NCBI GenBank assembly: GCA_964620215.1
Contig: CAZUJE010000069.1
Span: 1 to 14,934, forward strand
Direction: 5' to 3'
DNA: 14,934 nt
From: JAUSIF01 sp964620215
GTDB lineage: Bacteria > Pseudomonadota > Alphaproteobacteria > Rhizobiales > Xanthobacteraceae
A program made the position numbers and the translations under genes. Under the pieces are notes generated by a model. That model did not search any database. It was not told the DNA's origin and saw only the letters and a list, made by a program, of their open reading frames with translations. Shown here in pieces: positions 13,955 to 14,934 of this stretch; position 1 is the stretch's first letter; each line of letters starts with the position of its first letter.

Positions 13955-14682
13955 TTCTTTTTCCCGCCATCGACTTGAAGAACGGCGAAGCCGTGCGCCT
14001 TCAGCAAGGCGACATGGCGCGCGCGACAGTGTTCAACCGCGATCCGGCCGCGCAGGCGAAATCTTTTGCGGACGCCGGATTCGAATGGCTGCATTTGGTT
14101 GACTTGGACGGCGCATTTGCAGGAAAGCCGGTCAATGCACTCGCCGTCGCGGCCATCCTGAAAAAAGTGAAAGTCCCGGTGCAGCTCGGCGGCGGCATCC
14201 GGAATCTGAAAACGATCGAGTCCTGGCTCGGCGAAGGCATCAGGCGCGTCATCATCGGCACGGCGGCGGTGCAAAATCCGTCGCTCGTGAAAGAAGCCGC
14301 GAAAAAATTTCCCGGGCGTATCGCAGTCGGCATCGACGCGCGCGCGGGAAAAGTTGCGGTGGCAGGTTGGGCCGAGGAAACAACGCTCACCGCCGTCGAA
14401 GTAGCACGCATGTTCGAGGACGCCGGGGTTGCCGCCATCATTTACACCGACGTCGAGCGGGACGGTATGCTCCAAGGTCTCAATCTCGACGCGACGATCG
14501 ATCTTGCTAATTCTGTGAACATTCCGGTGATTGCCTCCGGCGGTCTTGCTTCGCTCGACGACGTGAAAAAATTGCTGGAGCCGCGCGCCAAAAAACTGGA
14601 AGGCGCGATTGCGGGCCGCGCTCTTTATGATGGACGTCTGGACGCGAAGGCCGCGCTCGATCTTCTGAAGCAGGCGGCCTGA
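13951..14682 (+). CDS. hisA: Phosphoribosylformimino-5-aminoimidazole carboxamide ribotide isomerase HisA
   Basis: HisA isomerises ProFAR to PRFAR, the substrate of HisFH. The 243-residue TIM barrel starts MILFPAIDLKNGEAVRL with catalytic Asp8. It carries VDLDGAFAGKPVN at 50-62, the phosphate-binding VQLGGGIR at 77-84, and the second catalytic Asp129 in VGIDAR. The second phosphate loop VIASGGLASLDD is near 200, matching the two-fold half-barrel repeat of the family. The GTG at 13951 overlaps the hisH stop, and the first barrel strand begins immediately, so no other start fits. hisF follows with one base between. Confidence 0.97.
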   Translation: MILFPAIDLKNGEAVRLQQGDMARATVFNRDPAAQAKSFADAGFEWLHLVDLDGAFAGKPVNALAVAAILKKVKVPVQLGGGIRNLKTIESWLGEGIRRVIIGTAAVQNPSLVKEAAKKFPGRIAVGIDARAGKVAVAGWAEETTLTAVEVARMFEDAGVAAIIYTDVERDGMLQGLNLDATIDLANSVNIPVIASGGLASLDDVKKLLEPRAKKLEGAIAGRALYDGRLDAKAALDLLKQAA

Positions 14683-14683
14683 G

Positions 14684-14934
14684 ATGTTCAAGGTCCGCGT
14701 CATTCCCTGTCTCGATGTGAAAGACGGCCGCGTCGTGAAGGGCGTGAACTTCGTCAACCTGCGCGATGCCGGCGATCCGGTGGAAGCGGCGAAAGCCTAT
14801 GACAAGGCCGGCGCCGATGAGCTTTGTTTTCTCGACATCACGGCGAGCGTCGAGAAACGCGGCATTTTGCTCGACGCCGTCCGCCGCACGGCGGAAGCCT
14901 GCTTCATGCCGCTCACGGTCGGCGGCGGCGTGCG
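14684..14934 (+). CDS. hisF: Imidazole glycerol phosphate synthase cyclase subunit HisF, N-terminal part (cut by the window edge)
   Basis: HisF is the cyclase partner of HisH. Only 83 codons are present. The protein starts MFKVRVIPCLDVKDGRVVKG with Cys9 and the catalytic Asp11. It continues through VNLRDAGDPVEAAKAYDKAGADELCFLDITAS, including the second strand with Asp51, and stops in LTVGGGVR, the first phosphate loop. The ATG is one base after the hisA stop. The remainder of the barrel, with the second catalytic aspartate, is outside the window. Confidence 0.96.
   Translation, partial: MFKVRVIPCLDVKDGRVVKGVNFVNLRDAGDPVEAAKAYDKAGADELCFLDITASVEKRGILLDAVRRTAEACFMPLTVGGGV

Noticed and set aside
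13888..14757. Open frame of 289 codons on the minus strand, opposite hisA and hisF
   Set aside because: It is antisense to intact his genes and has no recognisable domain or ribosome site.

Overview
The window is an ordinary, densely packed chromosomal segment of an alphaproteobacterium, most likely of the Hyphomicrobiales (Rhizobiales). The evidence is gene order (rho-hemJ-hemE facing away from PPDK-regulator-maf-aroE-coaE-dnaQ, then secB, timA, mltA, smr, hslVU and the his cluster), a high-GC coding style, and a composite palindrome after smr of a kind I recall as abundant in Bradyrhizobium-like genomes. No phage, transposase, CRISPR array, tRNA or rRNA was seen. The genus cannot be fixed from the sequence alone.

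Layout. 1-1921: three leftward genes, the 5' end of rho, hemJ and hemE; the last two are haem-synthesis genes that overlap by one base. 1922-2206: a 285 bp gap between divergent hemE and the PPDK regulator. It holds a strongly AT-rich tract, DnaA-box-like sites and a cluster of GANTC motifs. This is the position of the chromosome origin in Caulobacter and other alphaproteobacteria, and I call it a candidate oriC. 2207-5826: five rightward genes (PPDK regulator, maf, aroE, coaE, dnaQ) in which every junction overlaps by 1-4 bases. 5832-6308: secB, convergent with dnaQ. 6309-6598: a gene-free divergent leader region. 6599-9108: timA (Tim44-like), mltA and smr, a cell-envelope and housekeeping group. 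9108-9156: the palindromic repeat, between convergent smr and hslU. 9162-12033: leftward hslV, a polytopic membrane protein, and hslU, all overlapping by four bases, so an uncharacterised membrane protein sits inside the HslUV protease operon. 12183-14934: hisB, a DUF2628-like membrane protein, hisH, hisA and the start of hisF, tightly packed.

The genes are nearly all core metabolism and maintenance: haem, shikimate, CoA and histidine synthesis, proofreading, protein export and proteolysis. The parts that deserve attention are not new enzymes. They are the candidate origin with its methylation and DnaA sites, the membrane protein between hslV and hslU, the palindromic repeat, and the structured leader of rho. 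I found no convincing new multi-gene system.
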